57,392 nucleotides of DNA from Scatavimonas merdigallinarum (GCA_018713055.1 DVFW01000004.1:1-57392), one strand, 5' to 3'; positions 1-8,603 are shown, numbered from the stretch's first letter. The notes: generated from the letters alone by a model not told the origin. Made by a program: numbers and translations.

Positions 1-123
1 TTGGGAGCGGTTAAGTTTGTGTATAAGCCCGTTTATTTCAGATTGGACGGTTGACCGGTAACATAAATTTTAAACCTCTTGTCACTTTGTATGTGAAAAG
101 ATAAAAATATAATATATTTGGAT

Positions 124-1134
124 TTAATGAAAGAAGAAACGTCTGTCTTCTTTGAACCCGCGCCGTGCGGGATTTCCTTCCGCACGGTAAATGCGACGTT
201 CTTTGAGAGCGTAAATGACAGACCAAACGGTATCTTTTCCTGTTTTTCTGTCATACTGGCAAAGAAAGCCGTTTTTTCCTGCAAGCAAGTCCTTCGCCTC
301 ATCCAAATCCATTAAAGAAGCATGACGTTTTAGACGCCGAACCATGGTTTGGTATCGTGGTTCCGCTTCCCAGGTGTCTACGTCAGGCCGGTTTTTTGAA
401 GCCAGTTTCTCTGAGTGGAATAAGTTTGTCGCGCAGACATAAGGCCGGCCTTTTTTCGGCTGAATCACCTGCAGGCCGTCTGCAAAGCATTCCAATACCG
501 CAATATTTCCATGGGCGTCCGCTATGGTAAAGGTTTGTGCGGAACTGATTGGAAGTTTTTCAACCCAGCGGAGGACTTCTTCCGTCGTTTGGCATCTTTC
601 CAAAAAAAACCGCAGCAGAAGCCCTGCATTCATTCCCGGCTGGATGGAGGGAGGATCAACAGAAGTCAAACCAATTGCCAGTCCTTTTTCATTTACGCCG
701 TCTTCCATCTGTACAAAGGCGGTGGTGTTTCCAGTAAAAGCATAAGAATCGGAAGAAAACCGGTAGATTACATTTGCGTTGTTTTTTTCAAGTGCAATCA
801 GAAAGTCGCTGTTGCGGCCAAGTAGAATGTGCTCCCCGTTTGAAACTGCAAAACAGGAACAGCAGTGGGCCGGAGGCATGGCGTACATGCTGAATAAAAC
901 CGCCTGCAAATACTCTGCAGAGCACCCTTGTCCGTCTGCGATTCCCTGAATTTCCTCTAATACCTGTGGGAAATACTCTTGGTAAACAGGCTTGCATTGT
1001 TGTGCAAACTGAATTCGTTCTTCGGTAATAGGAAAAGGAATGTGGTCTAAAATTAAATTTCCGTGCTTTGCCAGCAGAGAACCCCACTGAAATCCAATTT
1101 TATAATGGTTCCCCTGAAATCTTTTATGGTACAT
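124..1134 (-). CDS. C45-family linear amide C-N hydrolase / acyltransferase
   Basis: The 336-residue protein resembles the acyl-CoA:6-aminopenicillanate acyltransferase-like (peptidase C45) group of N-terminal-nucleophile hydrolases. These mature by self-cleavage before a catalytic Cys and hydrolyse or transfer linear amides. The Cys-rich stretch CCSCFAV at residues 91-97 followed by LLGRNSDF fits the family pattern (Cys-Ser/Thr-x-Phe, then G-R/Q-N-x-D-F), which makes Cys92 the likely nucleophile. There is no signal peptide, so it is probably cytoplasmic. A GGAGAG ribosome site precedes the ATG. It lies downstream of, and on the same strand as, a LanFEG-like transporter, so it may be the last gene of that group. 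Its substrate cannot be told from sequence. Confidence 0.8.
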   Translation of the reverse strand: MYHKRFQGNHYKIGFQWGSLLAKHGNLILDHIPFPITEERIQFAQQCKPVYQEYFPQVLEEIQGIADGQGCSAEYLQAVLFSMYAMPPAHCCSCFAVSNGEHILLGRNSDFLIALEKNNANVIYRFSSDSYAFTGNTTAFVQMEDGVNEKGLAIGLTSVDPPSIQPGMNAGLLLRFFLERCQTTEEVLRWVEKLPISSAQTFTIADAHGNIAVLECFADGLQVIQPKKGRPYVCATNLFHSEKLASKNRPDVDTWEAEPRYQTMVRRLKRHASLMDLDEAKDLLAGKNGFLCQYDRKTGKDTVWSVIYALKERRIYRAEGNPARRGFKEDRRFFFH

Positions 1135-1233
1135 TCTATTGCTCTCCTTTTATGTAAAATGAGAGCAGCCGGCAGCTCTATTACCAGAGTAATGGAATAA
1201 AAAATGATTGTCAAGGCCTGTAAAAACAAAAAG

Positions 1234-1513
1234 CTACGACCGATTGCAGAAATTCTTCCAATTCAGCCCAGTACCACCGAAAAGATATTTAGCGCCGTTG
1301 AAGCCATCGTATTTGGCTGTATAAGAACCGTGTAGGTGTCCACACCTTTCATTCTCTCACCCTGCAGGGCTTTTTCGTCGGTCAGGGCGTATTGGCTGGC
1401 ATGGTGGAGCAGATCATTGAATCCATCCAAAATAAAATCCTTGCTGCGGCCTGCCAGGATAAACACCAGGCAGAACATCAAAACAACGGCAATCCATGCC
1501 CTTTTTTGATCAA
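1234..1513 (-). pseudogene. decayed small lipoprotein-like gene with two frameshifts
   Basis: An AAGGAGGGG ribosome site (1517-1525) sits right behind the stop of the upstream gene and is followed by a TTG start, but that frame stops after 11 codons. Adding one A to the A6 run (T6 on + at 1502-1507) joins it to a 72-codon open frame with a hydrophobic signal ending ILAGRSKD. A second one-base shift near 1327-1334 would continue it into a frame reading YTAKYDGFNG and YLFGGTG before a TAG. The signal looks like a lipobox (LAGC) whose Cys has become Arg (codon at 1446-1448). I therefore read it as a decayed lipoprotein gene. Sequencing error is the main alternative explanation for the two indels, but it would not explain the missing Cys. 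Confidence 0.6.
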
Positions 1514-1523
1514 AAGCCCCTCC

Positions 1524-1805
1524 TTATAACAGGTTGAAAATCGCCATACAAAGAATGGCCGTTGCGCCGACCGCGTAAATTCCATTAATCACGGTACAGA
1601 CCTGCATCCATTTGTTTTTAACCTTTCCTTTGGTGAAGGTGAAAATGGAGAAGACCCCGGAGAAAATCATAAAAGCGGCATAGCTGTAAACCATAATTTC
1701 CGCTACTGGGGATTCCAGCGCCCAGTCAAAGGTGCGCAGGGGAAGGATCGTCCACGGGATAAAGAGCATAATCGTAGCAATTGCAGTACAAATTTTGTTT
1801 TTCAT
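1524..1805 (-). CDS. small three-helix membrane protein, unknown function
   Basis: A 93-residue hydrophobic protein with about three predicted membrane segments (residues ~5-25, 33-57 and 70-92). A short basic stretch, KGKVKNK, separates the last two. An AAGGAGATA ribosome site lies 6-7 bases before the ATG. It sits 5 bases after the second permease gene of the LanFEG-type transporter on the same strand, so it is almost certainly co-transcribed. I do not recognise the family. The position suggests an accessory or immunity-type membrane protein of the transporter module, which is inference from context only. Confidence 0.7.
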   Translation of the reverse strand: MKNKICTAIATIMLFIPWTILPLRTFDWALESPVAEIMVYSYAAFMIFSGVFSIFTFTKGKVKNKWMQVCTVINGIYAVGATAILCMAIFNLL

Positions 1806-1810
1806 TATCG

Positions 1811-2581
1811 TTATCTCCTTTCAGCAGCGCCAAACCGCATGCAGGCAACAGCAAGCGCAATTATAGTGATTGCAGCGGCAACCGGTAGCCAGGGCAGCCA
1901 GTCGATCTGGGTTTCATAAATTCCTTCAGCAGCTTTTCCATACTCCACCATCAGCAGGTAAAAAGAGTAGCTCATCGGGTAGGCAAACCAAATCTTCGTG
2001 TTAATAACCAGAACAGATGGAACAATAGAAGCCAAGCCAATTCCTACCGAAAAAACCGGCGTCTGAATCAAATTGGCAATCATCCAGAATACCGCCGCCA
2101 TGGGAATCGCCCCGGCATAAAGGCTCAGTGCGACCCGGCAGACATAAAGCGGTTCCAAGGCGAAGGGATAATTCAGAATGTGAGAAGCGGCGGCCGCACT
2201 GATGTAATAGGCGCCGATTGTCATGACCATTTGGGCAAAGGCCAGCAGAATAAGCACTGCAAATTTAGCCAGACAGAGCTTAGCGGTATTCACCGGCATG
2301 GAGAGCATTTTGAGGATTCCCTTATGAGAGCGTTCCGTTTGAATGAGCAGTACTGTACAGATGACCAGCGACGCAGGAATCATAAACCAGGCCATGCCCA
2401 TAAAACCCTGAATAAGAAAATTATTTTCCGGGGAGATGTTGATCCCGCGCGTGTCAAAAATCATATGGGAATTGACGATGCTGGGGATCCACATGATTGT
2501 AACCGGTATGAGCAGAATCAACAGGATTTTGGAGCGGCGTATTTTTTTGAGTTCTACGCCTACAAAAGAAAAGAAGTTCAT
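1811..2581 (-). CDS. LanG/LanE-type ABC transporter permease
   Basis: A 256-residue ABC-2 type permease of the lantibiotic-immunity/bacitracin-export kind. It begins MNFFSFVGVELKKIRRSK, the cytoplasmic basic start typical of these permeases, followed by about six membrane helices. The start is set at 2581: AGGAGGTG lies 5 bases upstream and the ATG overlaps the stop of the preceding permease as ATGA. A longer frame exists upstream but runs inside the neighbouring gene. With the second permease and the ATPase it should form an exporter that clears peptide antibiotics from the membrane. The exact substrate is unknown. Confidence 0.85.
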   Translation of the reverse strand: MNFFSFVGVELKKIRRSKILLILLIPVTIMWIPSIVNSHMIFDTRGINISPENNFLIQGFMGMAWFMIPASLVICTVLLIQTERSHKGILKMLSMPVNTAKLCLAKFAVLILLAFAQMVMTIGAYYISAAAASHILNYPFALEPLYVCRVALSLYAGAIPMAAVFWMIANLIQTPVFSVGIGLASIVPSVLVINTKIWFAYPMSYSFYLLMVEYGKAAEGIYETQIDWLPWLPVAAAITIIALAVACMRFGAAERR

Positions 2582-3303
2582 TCTGTACACCTCCTGACTT
2601 TTTGATAAACTGGCTCCAGCAACCCCAAAACCACTGTTTCTGCAGCACAAATACTTATAAACAGAGGAATACGGTTGCTTTCTGCTGCAGCGGAAAAACT
2701 CTGATAGGGAGAACTGAACGGGAACAGGTTTAAGACCAGATTATCCTGCGGAAAGATAGACAGGGTAAATACCAAAATCACGCCAATTCCAAGAGATATC
2801 CACATGTTTTTGCAGGCAGAAGCAATCACCAGCATCAGCATGACTGTGGGCAGGGCGACAAACCACTGGAAGCCTACACTTTTCAGAAGCTCTAACATGT
2901 CAATTTCATAACCGGGAAACCAGTGAACAGCGCATCCGGCAAGAACGGCAGTTTCTATGGCGACCATCAGAACAAACACCAAGGCGGCGATTATAAACTT
3001 CATTACAAACAGTTTTCCTGTCCGAACAGGCAGCACATCCATTTTTTGCGCGCCGTTGTTGGTATACTCGGTGTGGTACATCATACAGGCGCCGCAGATG
3101 GATACTAAAATATTGAGCATGGCCATCATCTGCCAGTTGGCGTCCATCAGGATGGCAAAAGGGTCTCCCGGCAGGGAGGTAAAGGTTTCAGAGCGGCCCA
3201 GCATATTCATAAGCGGAAACGCTGCCGCCAGCAGTCCCCCAGCCAGAAAAACAGGAAAATACCCTGTCCGTTTCAGTTTTTTTGTTTCCAGTCCCAGTGT
3301 CAT
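2578..3303 (-). CDS. LanE/LanG-type ABC transporter permease
   Basis: A 241-residue ABC-2 type permease with about six membrane helices, including an early pair (~18-35 and ~55-80), typical of LanE/LanG proteins. Its N-terminus MTLGLETKKLKRTGYF is short and basic before the first helix, like the sister permease. The start overlaps the ATPase stop by 4 bases and its own stop overlaps the next start by 4 bases, so the three genes are translationally coupled. It probably heterodimerises with the downstream permease. Sequence alone does not say which is LanE and which LanG. Confidence 0.85.
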   Translation of the reverse strand: MTLGLETKKLKRTGYFPVFLAGGLLAAAFPLMNMLGRSETFTSLPGDPFAILMDANWQMMAMLNILVSICGACMMYHTEYTNNGAQKMDVLPVRTGKLFVMKFIIAALVFVLMVAIETAVLAGCAVHWFPGYEIDMLELLKSVGFQWFVALPTVMLMLVIASACKNMWISLGIGVILVFTLSIFPQDNLVLNLFPFSSPYQSFSAAAESNRIPLFISICAAETVVLGLLEPVYQKVRRCTE

Positions 3304-4055
3304 CTTCCAGCGCCTCCTCTTCGGTTGTCCTCGTCAATCATGGCAAGGAAAGTATCCTCCAGATTGTCGGTGGGGAATCCGGCGGAACGGGCGCTGCTTT
3401 TCAAATCCTCCATTGTCCCCTCAAACAGCAGCCGGCCGTGGTTGAGGATCCCGATATCGTCCGCTATCAATTCTACTTCCGCCAGCAGATGGGAAGAGAC
3501 AAGCACCGTACAATGAAACTGTTGGGGGAGGGATTTAATCAGCGTGCGAATCTCGTGGATGCCCACCGGGTCAAGGCCGTTTGTCGGCTCGTCGAGAATA
3601 AGGATGGGCGGCTGGCCGATCAGTGCGCCTGCAAGCCCCAGCCGCTGCTTCATGCCGAGAGAATATTTTTTAGCCAATCGTTTGCGAAACTGGGTAAGCC
3701 CTACAAGCTCCAGTGCGTCGGAAACGCTGCTTTTGGGCAGGCCGAGAATTTTGCGTATAATCTCCAGGTTTTCCTCTCCGGTCAGATTGCCATAGAAGGC
3801 AGGTGCCTCAATAAAGGAACCGACCTCCTTTAAAATGGCCACACGGTCGGAAGGATAGGTTTTTCCGTCAATGTAAAAGTTTCCTTCTGTGGGATGGGTA
3901 AGTCCCAGAAACATCTTCATGGTAGTAGATTTTCCTGCGCCGTTAGGACCGAGAAACCCATAGACGCGGCCTTTTTGAATATGCAGATTCAAATGGGACA
4001 CCGCTGTAAAGTCCCCATAGGTTTTGGTCAGATTTTGTGTTTCGATAATATTCAT
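3300..4055 (-). CDS. LanF/BcrA-type ABC transporter ATP-binding protein
   Basis: A 251-residue nucleotide-binding subunit. Walker A GPNGAGKST is at about residues 36-44, the signature is the LanF/BcrA-style YSLGMKQRLG, followed by Walker B ILILDEPTNGLDP and the switch His in SSHLL. The variant signature (SLGMKQR instead of SGGQQQR) is characteristic of bacitracin/lantibiotic resistance exporters. It heads a coupled three-gene operon with the two permeases. The gene is divergent from a response regulator and kinase, the usual arrangement for drug-induced peptide-resistance modules. Confidence 0.9.
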   Translation of the reverse strand: MNIIETQNLTKTYGDFTAVSHLNLHIQKGRVYGFLGPNGAGKSTTMKMFLGLTHPTEGNFYIDGKTYPSDRVAILKEVGSFIEAPAFYGNLTGEENLEIIRKILGLPKSSVSDALELVGLTQFRKRLAKKYSLGMKQRLGLAGALIGQPPILILDEPTNGLDPVGIHEIRTLIKSLPQQFHCTVLVSSHLLAEVELIADDIGILNHGRLLFEGTMEDLKSSARSAGFPTDNLEDTFLAMIDEDNRRGGAGR

Positions 4056-4086
4056 GTCTCACATACTCCTTTCCTGTGATGACATC

Positions 4087-4092
4087 AGTATA
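4087..4092 (-). promoter_or_regulatory. -10 element of the LanFEG-type operon
   Basis: Read on the minus strand this is TATACT, 31 bases upstream of the ATPase start codon. The matching -35 position (around 4110-4115) reads AGGTTG, which is weak, so activation by the neighbouring response regulator is plausible. Confidence 0.45.
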
Positions 4093-4125
4093 GACCGGCA
4101 ACCTTGTCTCAACCTTCTCGCTACC

Positions 4126-4144
4126 TTACATTTACTTTACATTT
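4126..4144. promoter_or_regulatory. tandem TTACATTT repeat, candidate response-regulator site
   Basis: TTACATTT occurs at 4126-4133 and again at 4137-4144, an 11-base period that puts both copies on the same DNA face. They lie between the divergent transporter and regulator genes, 33 bases from the transporter -10 (4087-4092) and 34 bases from the regulator -10 (TATAAT, 4179-4184). This is the size and geometry expected for an OmpR-family dimer site serving both promoters. Confidence 0.5.
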
Positions 4145-4178
4145 TAAAATACCGGAAGAAGAAACGGAATTTCTATGA

Positions 4179-4184
4179 TATAAT
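4179..4184 (+). promoter_or_regulatory. -10 element (TATAAT) for the first regulator/kinase pair
   Basis: A perfect TATAAT lies 20 bases before the regulator ATG. The expected -35 position (4156-4161) has no recognisable TTGACA, suggesting an activator-dependent promoter. Confidence 0.45.
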
Positions 4185-4204
4185 GGGGACAGGAGGTAAC
4201 AAAT

Positions 4205-4906
4205 ATGGACTACAGCTATTTTAAACAGAAAAAAATTCTCCTCGTGGACGATGAAGCGGAGATATTGAATATGGTATCTGATTTTTTAAAAAAGGACGGA
4301 TATACCTTGATCCGGACGGCGGGCAACGTAGCGGAAGCGGTTTCCACTGCAAGGGAATGGAAACCTGATTTGGCTGTTTTGGATGTTATGCTGCCGGATG
4401 GGGACGGTTTTTCCCTTTTTGAACGGTTGCGGACGTTTACCGAAATCCCCGTACTGTTCCTGACGGCCCGCGGAGAGGACGAGGACAAAATTCGCGGCCT
4501 GGGGCTGGGCGCGGACGATTACATGGTAAAGCCTTTTCTTCCAAAGGAATTGTTGCTGCGGGTGGGGATTATTCTTCGTCGGTATTATAAGGAAGAAAAT
4601 CCGCTGGTGCAGCTTGCTGGGAGCCAGATTGATTTTTCACGGGCGGAAGTGGTCAAAGACAAAGAACGTCTGCCGCTGACGGCAAAGGAACATGATATTC
4701 TGCAGGCGCTTTATCGCAACGCCGGCCGGATTGTCACCATTGACCAGCTGTGCGAGGCGGCCTGGAGCGACAATCCATTTGGCTATGAAAACAGCCTGAT
4801 GGCGCATATCCGCCGGATTCGGGAGAAAATCGAAGAAAACCCTTCTAAGCCCGTATCCCTGATTACCGTCAAGGGACTGGGGTATAAGCTGATGCTGGAG
4901 GGATAA
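4205..4906 (+). CDS. OmpR-family response regulator (peptide-stress type)
   Basis: A 233-residue regulator. The receiver domain (residues ~9-125) carries the acidic pair DD at 15-16, phospho-acceptor Asp60 in AVLDVMLPDGDG and the conserved Lys in DDYMVKPF. A winged-helix DNA-binding domain follows and ends TVKGLGYKL. AGGAGGTAACAAAT places the ribosome site 8 bases before the ATG. The stop is 3 bases before the kinase start, so the pair is one operon. It probably binds the 11-bp-spaced repeat at 4126-4144 and controls the divergent LanFEG-type transporter. Confidence 0.92.
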   Translation: MDYSYFKQKKILLVDDEAEILNMVSDFLKKDGYTLIRTAGNVAEAVSTAREWKPDLAVLDVMLPDGDGFSLFERLRTFTEIPVLFLTARGEDEDKIRGLGLGADDYMVKPFLPKELLLRVGIILRRYYKEENPLVQLAGSQIDFSRAEVVKDKERLPLTAKEHDILQALYRNAGRIVTIDQLCEAAWSDNPFGYENSLMAHIRRIREKIEENPSKPVSLITVKGLGYKLMLEG

Positions 4907-4909
4907 GCA

Positions 4910-6307
4910 ATGAAAAGTACGTTTAAACTCATCCGTCGATTTGTAAAAATTCTGCTTTTTTCGTTCATCGGTCTGTTTATATTGAATATTCTGCTGCTTA
5001 TTTTGGTATTTTTCCAATCAGAGTCTAACGCCGGCGGGTGGGAGGCTGCCGAACAACTTGGGAGCGAATTGCTGGAAACAGAAAGCGGTAAATATACACT
5101 TTCAGAAAAGGGCCGGGAAATTTTACAGCAAAGAAACGCTTGGGCAATTTTGGTTGAAAATGGAACCGGTGATGTAATCTGGCAGAGCGAGAACCTGCCG
5201 GAAGGGGTGCCGCTTCATTACACAGCGGCGGACCTCTCTTACTATACGCGCGGGTATATTGAGGATTACCCTACTACAACTGCTGCTTTCGGGGATGACT
5301 TGATCTTTATGGGACACCCCAAGGATGTGTACTGGAAGCACATGTGGCCTGCTTTTGATTATCAGCTGATTGCCGATGCGCCAAAAATTGTTTTACTGTT
5401 CCTGGCAGTTAATTTTCTGGCGATCCTTTTGATTTATTTTGTATCTACATCGGGTGTTTTAAAATCGGTAAGGCCTATCGTAGCGGGAATTGAGGATTTG
5501 CCGGAGGGCAAAGAAGTCTATATCAAAGAAAAGGGCCTGCTGTCGGAGTTGGCTGCTGCAATCAACCGCGGCTCCGAAAAGCTCATGCGGCAGGATTGTG
5601 AACTGAGAAAGAAGGAGGCTGCCCGGGCCAACTGGATTTCCGGCGTTTCCCATGACATCCGCACGCCTCTCTCTATGGTGCTGGGGTATGCCGGGCAACT
5701 GGAAGAAAACAGCACACTCTCAGAAGAAGATCGAAAGAAAGCGTCTATCATTCAGAAACAGGGTCTGAAAATAAAGAATCTAATTAACGACCTGAATTTA
5801 TCCTCTAAATTAGAATATAATATGCAGCCGCTGCAACCGGTTCCGGTTAATTTGGTGGCAGTGGCAAGGAAATGCGCCGTAGATTTTATCAATGCGGATT
5901 TAAATGGGAAATATCCATTAGAATGGAGAACGTCGGATAACCTGCCGCCCTGTATCATTCAGGGAGATAAAAATTTACTCCATCGGGCGGTTAACAATCT
6001 GCTGCATAACGCACAGACCCACAACCCAAATGGCTGCCACATTACGCTGGAGGTTCGCAATGAGGAAGCGCAGCGCTGTATTATTGTCTCAGACGATGGA
6101 GTAGGAATTACCGATGAACAGCTGGAAAAGCTGCGCAGTACGCCGCACTATATGATGAGTGATCACGGAACGACAGAGCCGCGACACGGGCTGGGACTAT
6201 TGATTGTCCAGCAAATTATGCATACGCATGGCGGAACAGTTCTATTTGACCACGGCATAAACCGTGGTTTTGCTGTGACAATGCTCTTCCCGAAAAAGAT
6301 CCAATAA
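4910..6307 (+). CDS. membrane sensor histidine kinase
   Basis: A 465-residue kinase with one membrane helix at ~12-35, a short extracytoplasmic region (~36-155) and a second helix at ~157-180. A HAMP-like linker, the HisKA box VSHDIRTPLSM with His248, and an HATPase domain (N-box NNLLHNAQ, then DDGVGI and HGLGLLI) follow. The family is that of LanK-type kinases next to lantibiotic-resistance exporters. It should phosphorylate Asp60 of the partner regulator on sensing a peptide or envelope damage. The ligand is unknown. Confidence 0.9.
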   Translation: MKSTFKLIRRFVKILLFSFIGLFILNILLLILVFFQSESNAGGWEAAEQLGSELLETESGKYTLSEKGREILQQRNAWAILVENGTGDVIWQSENLPEGVPLHYTAADLSYYTRGYIEDYPTTTAAFGDDLIFMGHPKDVYWKHMWPAFDYQLIADAPKIVLLFLAVNFLAILLIYFVSTSGVLKSVRPIVAGIEDLPEGKEVYIKEKGLLSELAAAINRGSEKLMRQDCELRKKEAARANWISGVSHDIRTPLSMVLGYAGQLEENSTLSEEDRKKASIIQKQGLKIKNLINDLNLSSKLEYNMQPLQPVPVNLVAVARKCAVDFINADLNGKYPLEWRTSDNLPPCIIQGDKNLLHRAVNNLLHNAQTHNPNGCHITLEVRNEEAQRCIIVSDDGVGITDEQLEKLRSTPHYMMSDHGTTEPRHGLGLLIVQQIMHTHGGTVLFDHGINRGFAVTMLFPKKIQ

Positions 6308-6335
6308 ATAATAGAAAATAAAGAAAGAAAGGAAT

Positions 6336-6367
6336 ATCCCAGACTGTCTGGGATGTTCTCTTCTTTT
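6336..6367 (+). terminator. rho-independent terminator after the first kinase
   Basis: ATCCCAGA / TCTGGGAT form an 8-bp stem with a 3-base loop, followed by the T-rich stretch GTTCTCTTCTTTT. Confidence 0.6.
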
Positions 6368-6460
6368 GTCCATAATCCATTTTTAAGAGAGAAAATCATT
6401 ACAAAAATTTTTTACAGTATTCTGGCTTTTGAAAGCCGCCTTTTTTTAAAGTCATACTTA

Positions 6461-6493
6461 CTCCACCCAAACTCCATTTTTATATGGTACACT
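6461..6493 (+). promoter_or_regulatory. CTCCA tandem box and -10 of the second regulator/kinase operon
   Basis: CTCCA occurs at 6461-6465 and 6472-6476 (11-base period). After 11 more bases comes TACACT (6488-6493), a -10-like hexamer. The repeat lies where the -35 would be, which is typical of OmpR-family activation. The same arrangement recurs before the FtsX-type transporter at 9085-9117, with the sequence around and between the boxes also conserved. Confidence 0.6.
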
Positions 6494-6513
6494 ATTATTG
6501 GGAGGTGCGCGCA

Positions 6514-7191
6514 ATGCCCAAAACAATTTTAGTGGTAGAGGATGAAAAATCCATTCAGAAGATTATCCGGGCGTTTTTGGAGGACGCAGGATATACAGTC
6601 ATATTAGCCGGCGACGGAATTGACGGAATTGAAAAATTCCACAGGTATAATCCAAATTTGGTGCTGCTGGATTTAATGCTCCCAAAGATAGACGGTTTTG
6701 CCGTCTGCGAGATACTGCGGAAAGAAAGCCGCGTCCCAATTATTATGCTGACCGCCCTGGATGATGACGCCGACCAGATGAAAGGCTTTGACGCTCTGGC
6801 AGACGATTACATCACAAAGCCCTTTTCCATGCCTGTTGTGGTACGGCATATCGAGGCGGTGCTGCGCCGGGTTGAACAGGGCGGTCAGACTGAATCCGCT
6901 GTGATTCGCTATAAGGAAATTACCCTGGATACAGACAGTTTTACCGTCCTTGTTGGCGGGGAAAACAGATTTTTCACAACACGGGAGTTTGAAATATTGA
7001 AGCTTCTTCTGGAAAACCAGGGGAGAGTCTTCACGCGGGAAAACCTGCTGGACGCTGTTTGGGGGTATGACTATTTTGGCGATGAAAAAATTGTGAACAC
7101 CCATATCAAAAATATCCGCAGAAAATTAGGCGTAAACTACATCGAAACCATTAGAGGGGTGGGGTATAAAATTGAGAAAGAAAATCCGTAA
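6514..7191 (+). CDS. OmpR-family response regulator
   Basis: A 225-residue regulator beginning MPKTILVVEDEKS. Acidic residues are at 9-10, phospho-acceptor Asp53 is in LLDLMLPKIDG, and Lys of DDYITKPF is present. A C-terminal winged helix ends IRGVGYKIE. I chose the ATG at 6514 because GGGAGGT lies 7 bases upstream; a longer frame from 6484 would start above the -10 region. It overlaps the kinase start by 20 bases. The matching CTCCA box suggests it controls both itself and the transporter at 9150-12503. Confidence 0.92.
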   Translation: MPKTILVVEDEKSIQKIIRAFLEDAGYTVILAGDGIDGIEKFHRYNPNLVLLDLMLPKIDGFAVCEILRKESRVPIIMLTALDDDADQMKGFDALADDYITKPFSMPVVVRHIEAVLRRVEQGGQTESAVIRYKEITLDTDSFTVLVGGENRFFTTREFEILKLLLENQGRVFTRENLLDAVWGYDYFGDEKIVNTHIKNIRRKLGVNYIETIRGVGYKIEKENP

Positions 7192-8536
7192 AAGTATTCA
7201 GGCAAAAACCTTTCTCATTATGCTGGCGCTGCTGGTGGGTTGCTGTATTATAATTTACGCCATGGTGATGATCTTTCTGCCGAAAAATTATTATGCTGAG
7301 CTGGAAAGCCAGGTAACATCAGACTTTTACAGTCTGGTTGAAATATTGGAGAAAAAGGGCTGGGGGGAAAGCTCTGAAAGCCTGCTGGAATTTTCCATGA
7401 AGAATAATGCCACTGTTAAAATTAATGATGAAAGCGGAGGCGATGTGTTTTCCGTGAATTTCGCCAATGACGAGGGGAGTGGACAACCTGCTCCGTCCAT
7501 GAGCTGTTCGGCGTTCTTTCGGCAGGGCGGACGCACCTTTCAGCTCTCTGCCATTGTTTCCCTTGTGGCAATATCCCAATCCAGCGATATACTGCTGAAG
7601 CTCCTTCCTTTTATTGCAGCCATGATTCTTTTGATCTCCGTCGTCGGTGCGCTTATCTGTTCCCGCTATTATGCAAAACCGCTGGTAAATATTTGCAGTG
7701 TGGCCAAACGGATGGCAACGCTTGATATGACCTGGAAGTGCAATGTGAAGCGAAAGGATGAGATCGGCGTTCTGGCTTTCAGCCTGAATGAAATGTCCCA
7801 GCGGTTGAGCAATGCCCTGGCCAGTTTGCAAACAGCCAATGAGCAGCTTCAACAGGACATTGAAAAAGAACGGGAGCAGGAAAAGCAAAGAATTGATTTC
7901 TTCACTTCCGTATCCCATGAGCTGAAAACCCCCATCGCCATCATTAAGGGCGAACTGGAGGGAATGCTCTATCAGGTAGGCGAATACAGGGACAGAAACG
8001 CTTATCTGCGTCACTGCCTGAAAACAACCAGTGACATGGAGAAAATCGTAAAGGAAATCCTTTTGGCTGCCAGAATGGGCGGCAGCGATTTTCAGCTTGT
8101 GCGCTCTGACCTGAATATCAGCCAGGCGCTGCAAAAAAGCTGCCGGAAAGTAAAAGGACGGATCGAGGATAAACAAATGAAACTGCGCCTGGACATCCAG
8201 CCGGATTTCCACTATGCGGGCGACGGACGGTTGCTGAAGAAGGCGTTCTCCAATGTAATCGGCAACGCGGCGGCCTATTCTCCGGCAGGAGCCACAATTA
8301 TTGTATCCTTGCGGGATGGAGTATTTACCGTAGAAAACACAGGCGTCCATATTGCGCAAGAAGATTTAAAACGGATCTTTACGCCCTTCTACCGGGTGGA
8401 TAAATCCCGCAACCGTAACAGCGGCGGCAGCGGCCTGGGGCTCTATATCACAAAGGCAATTCTCGAGCACCATGGGATTCCGCATAAACTGGAAAATACG
8501 GAAAGCGGTGTGCGGTTCACGGCGGTTTTTCGGTAA
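7172..8536 (+). CDS. HAMP-containing sensor histidine kinase
   Basis: A 454-residue kinase starting at a TTG that overlaps the regulator by 20 bases. Membrane helices at ~13-36 and ~143-164 flank a ~105-residue extracytoplasmic sensor. A HAMP domain (~165-215), a coiled-coil linker rich in E/Q/K (~217-242), the HisKA box VSHELKTPIAI with His249, and an HATPase domain with SGGSGLGLYI follow. This is an intramembrane- or envelope-sensing type. Context makes it the sensor for the adjacent FtsX-type exporter. Confidence 0.92.
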   Translation: MRKKIRKSIQAKTFLIMLALLVGCCIIIYAMVMIFLPKNYYAELESQVTSDFYSLVEILEKKGWGESSESLLEFSMKNNATVKINDESGGDVFSVNFANDEGSGQPAPSMSCSAFFRQGGRTFQLSAIVSLVAISQSSDILLKLLPFIAAMILLISVVGALICSRYYAKPLVNICSVAKRMATLDMTWKCNVKRKDEIGVLAFSLNEMSQRLSNALASLQTANEQLQQDIEKEREQEKQRIDFFTSVSHELKTPIAIIKGELEGMLYQVGEYRDRNAYLRHCLKTTSDMEKIVKEILLAARMGGSDFQLVRSDLNISQALQKSCRKVKGRIEDKQMKLRLDIQPDFHYAGDGRLLKKAFSNVIGNAAAYSPAGATIIVSLRDGVFTVENTGVHIAQEDLKRIFTPFYRVDKSRNRNSGGSGLGLYITKAILEHHGIPHKLENTESGVRFTAVFR

Positions 8537-8603
8537 AATTTGGGGCCTGCGTATGGTATAATCAAAAAAGCAAATAAAAATTGAACCGGGGGAGAAATCG
8601 TTT

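Noticed and set aside
7319..8359. A 346-codon open frame on the minus strand
   Set aside because: It lies wholly inside the kinase gene, has no ribosome site and no recognisable domain.
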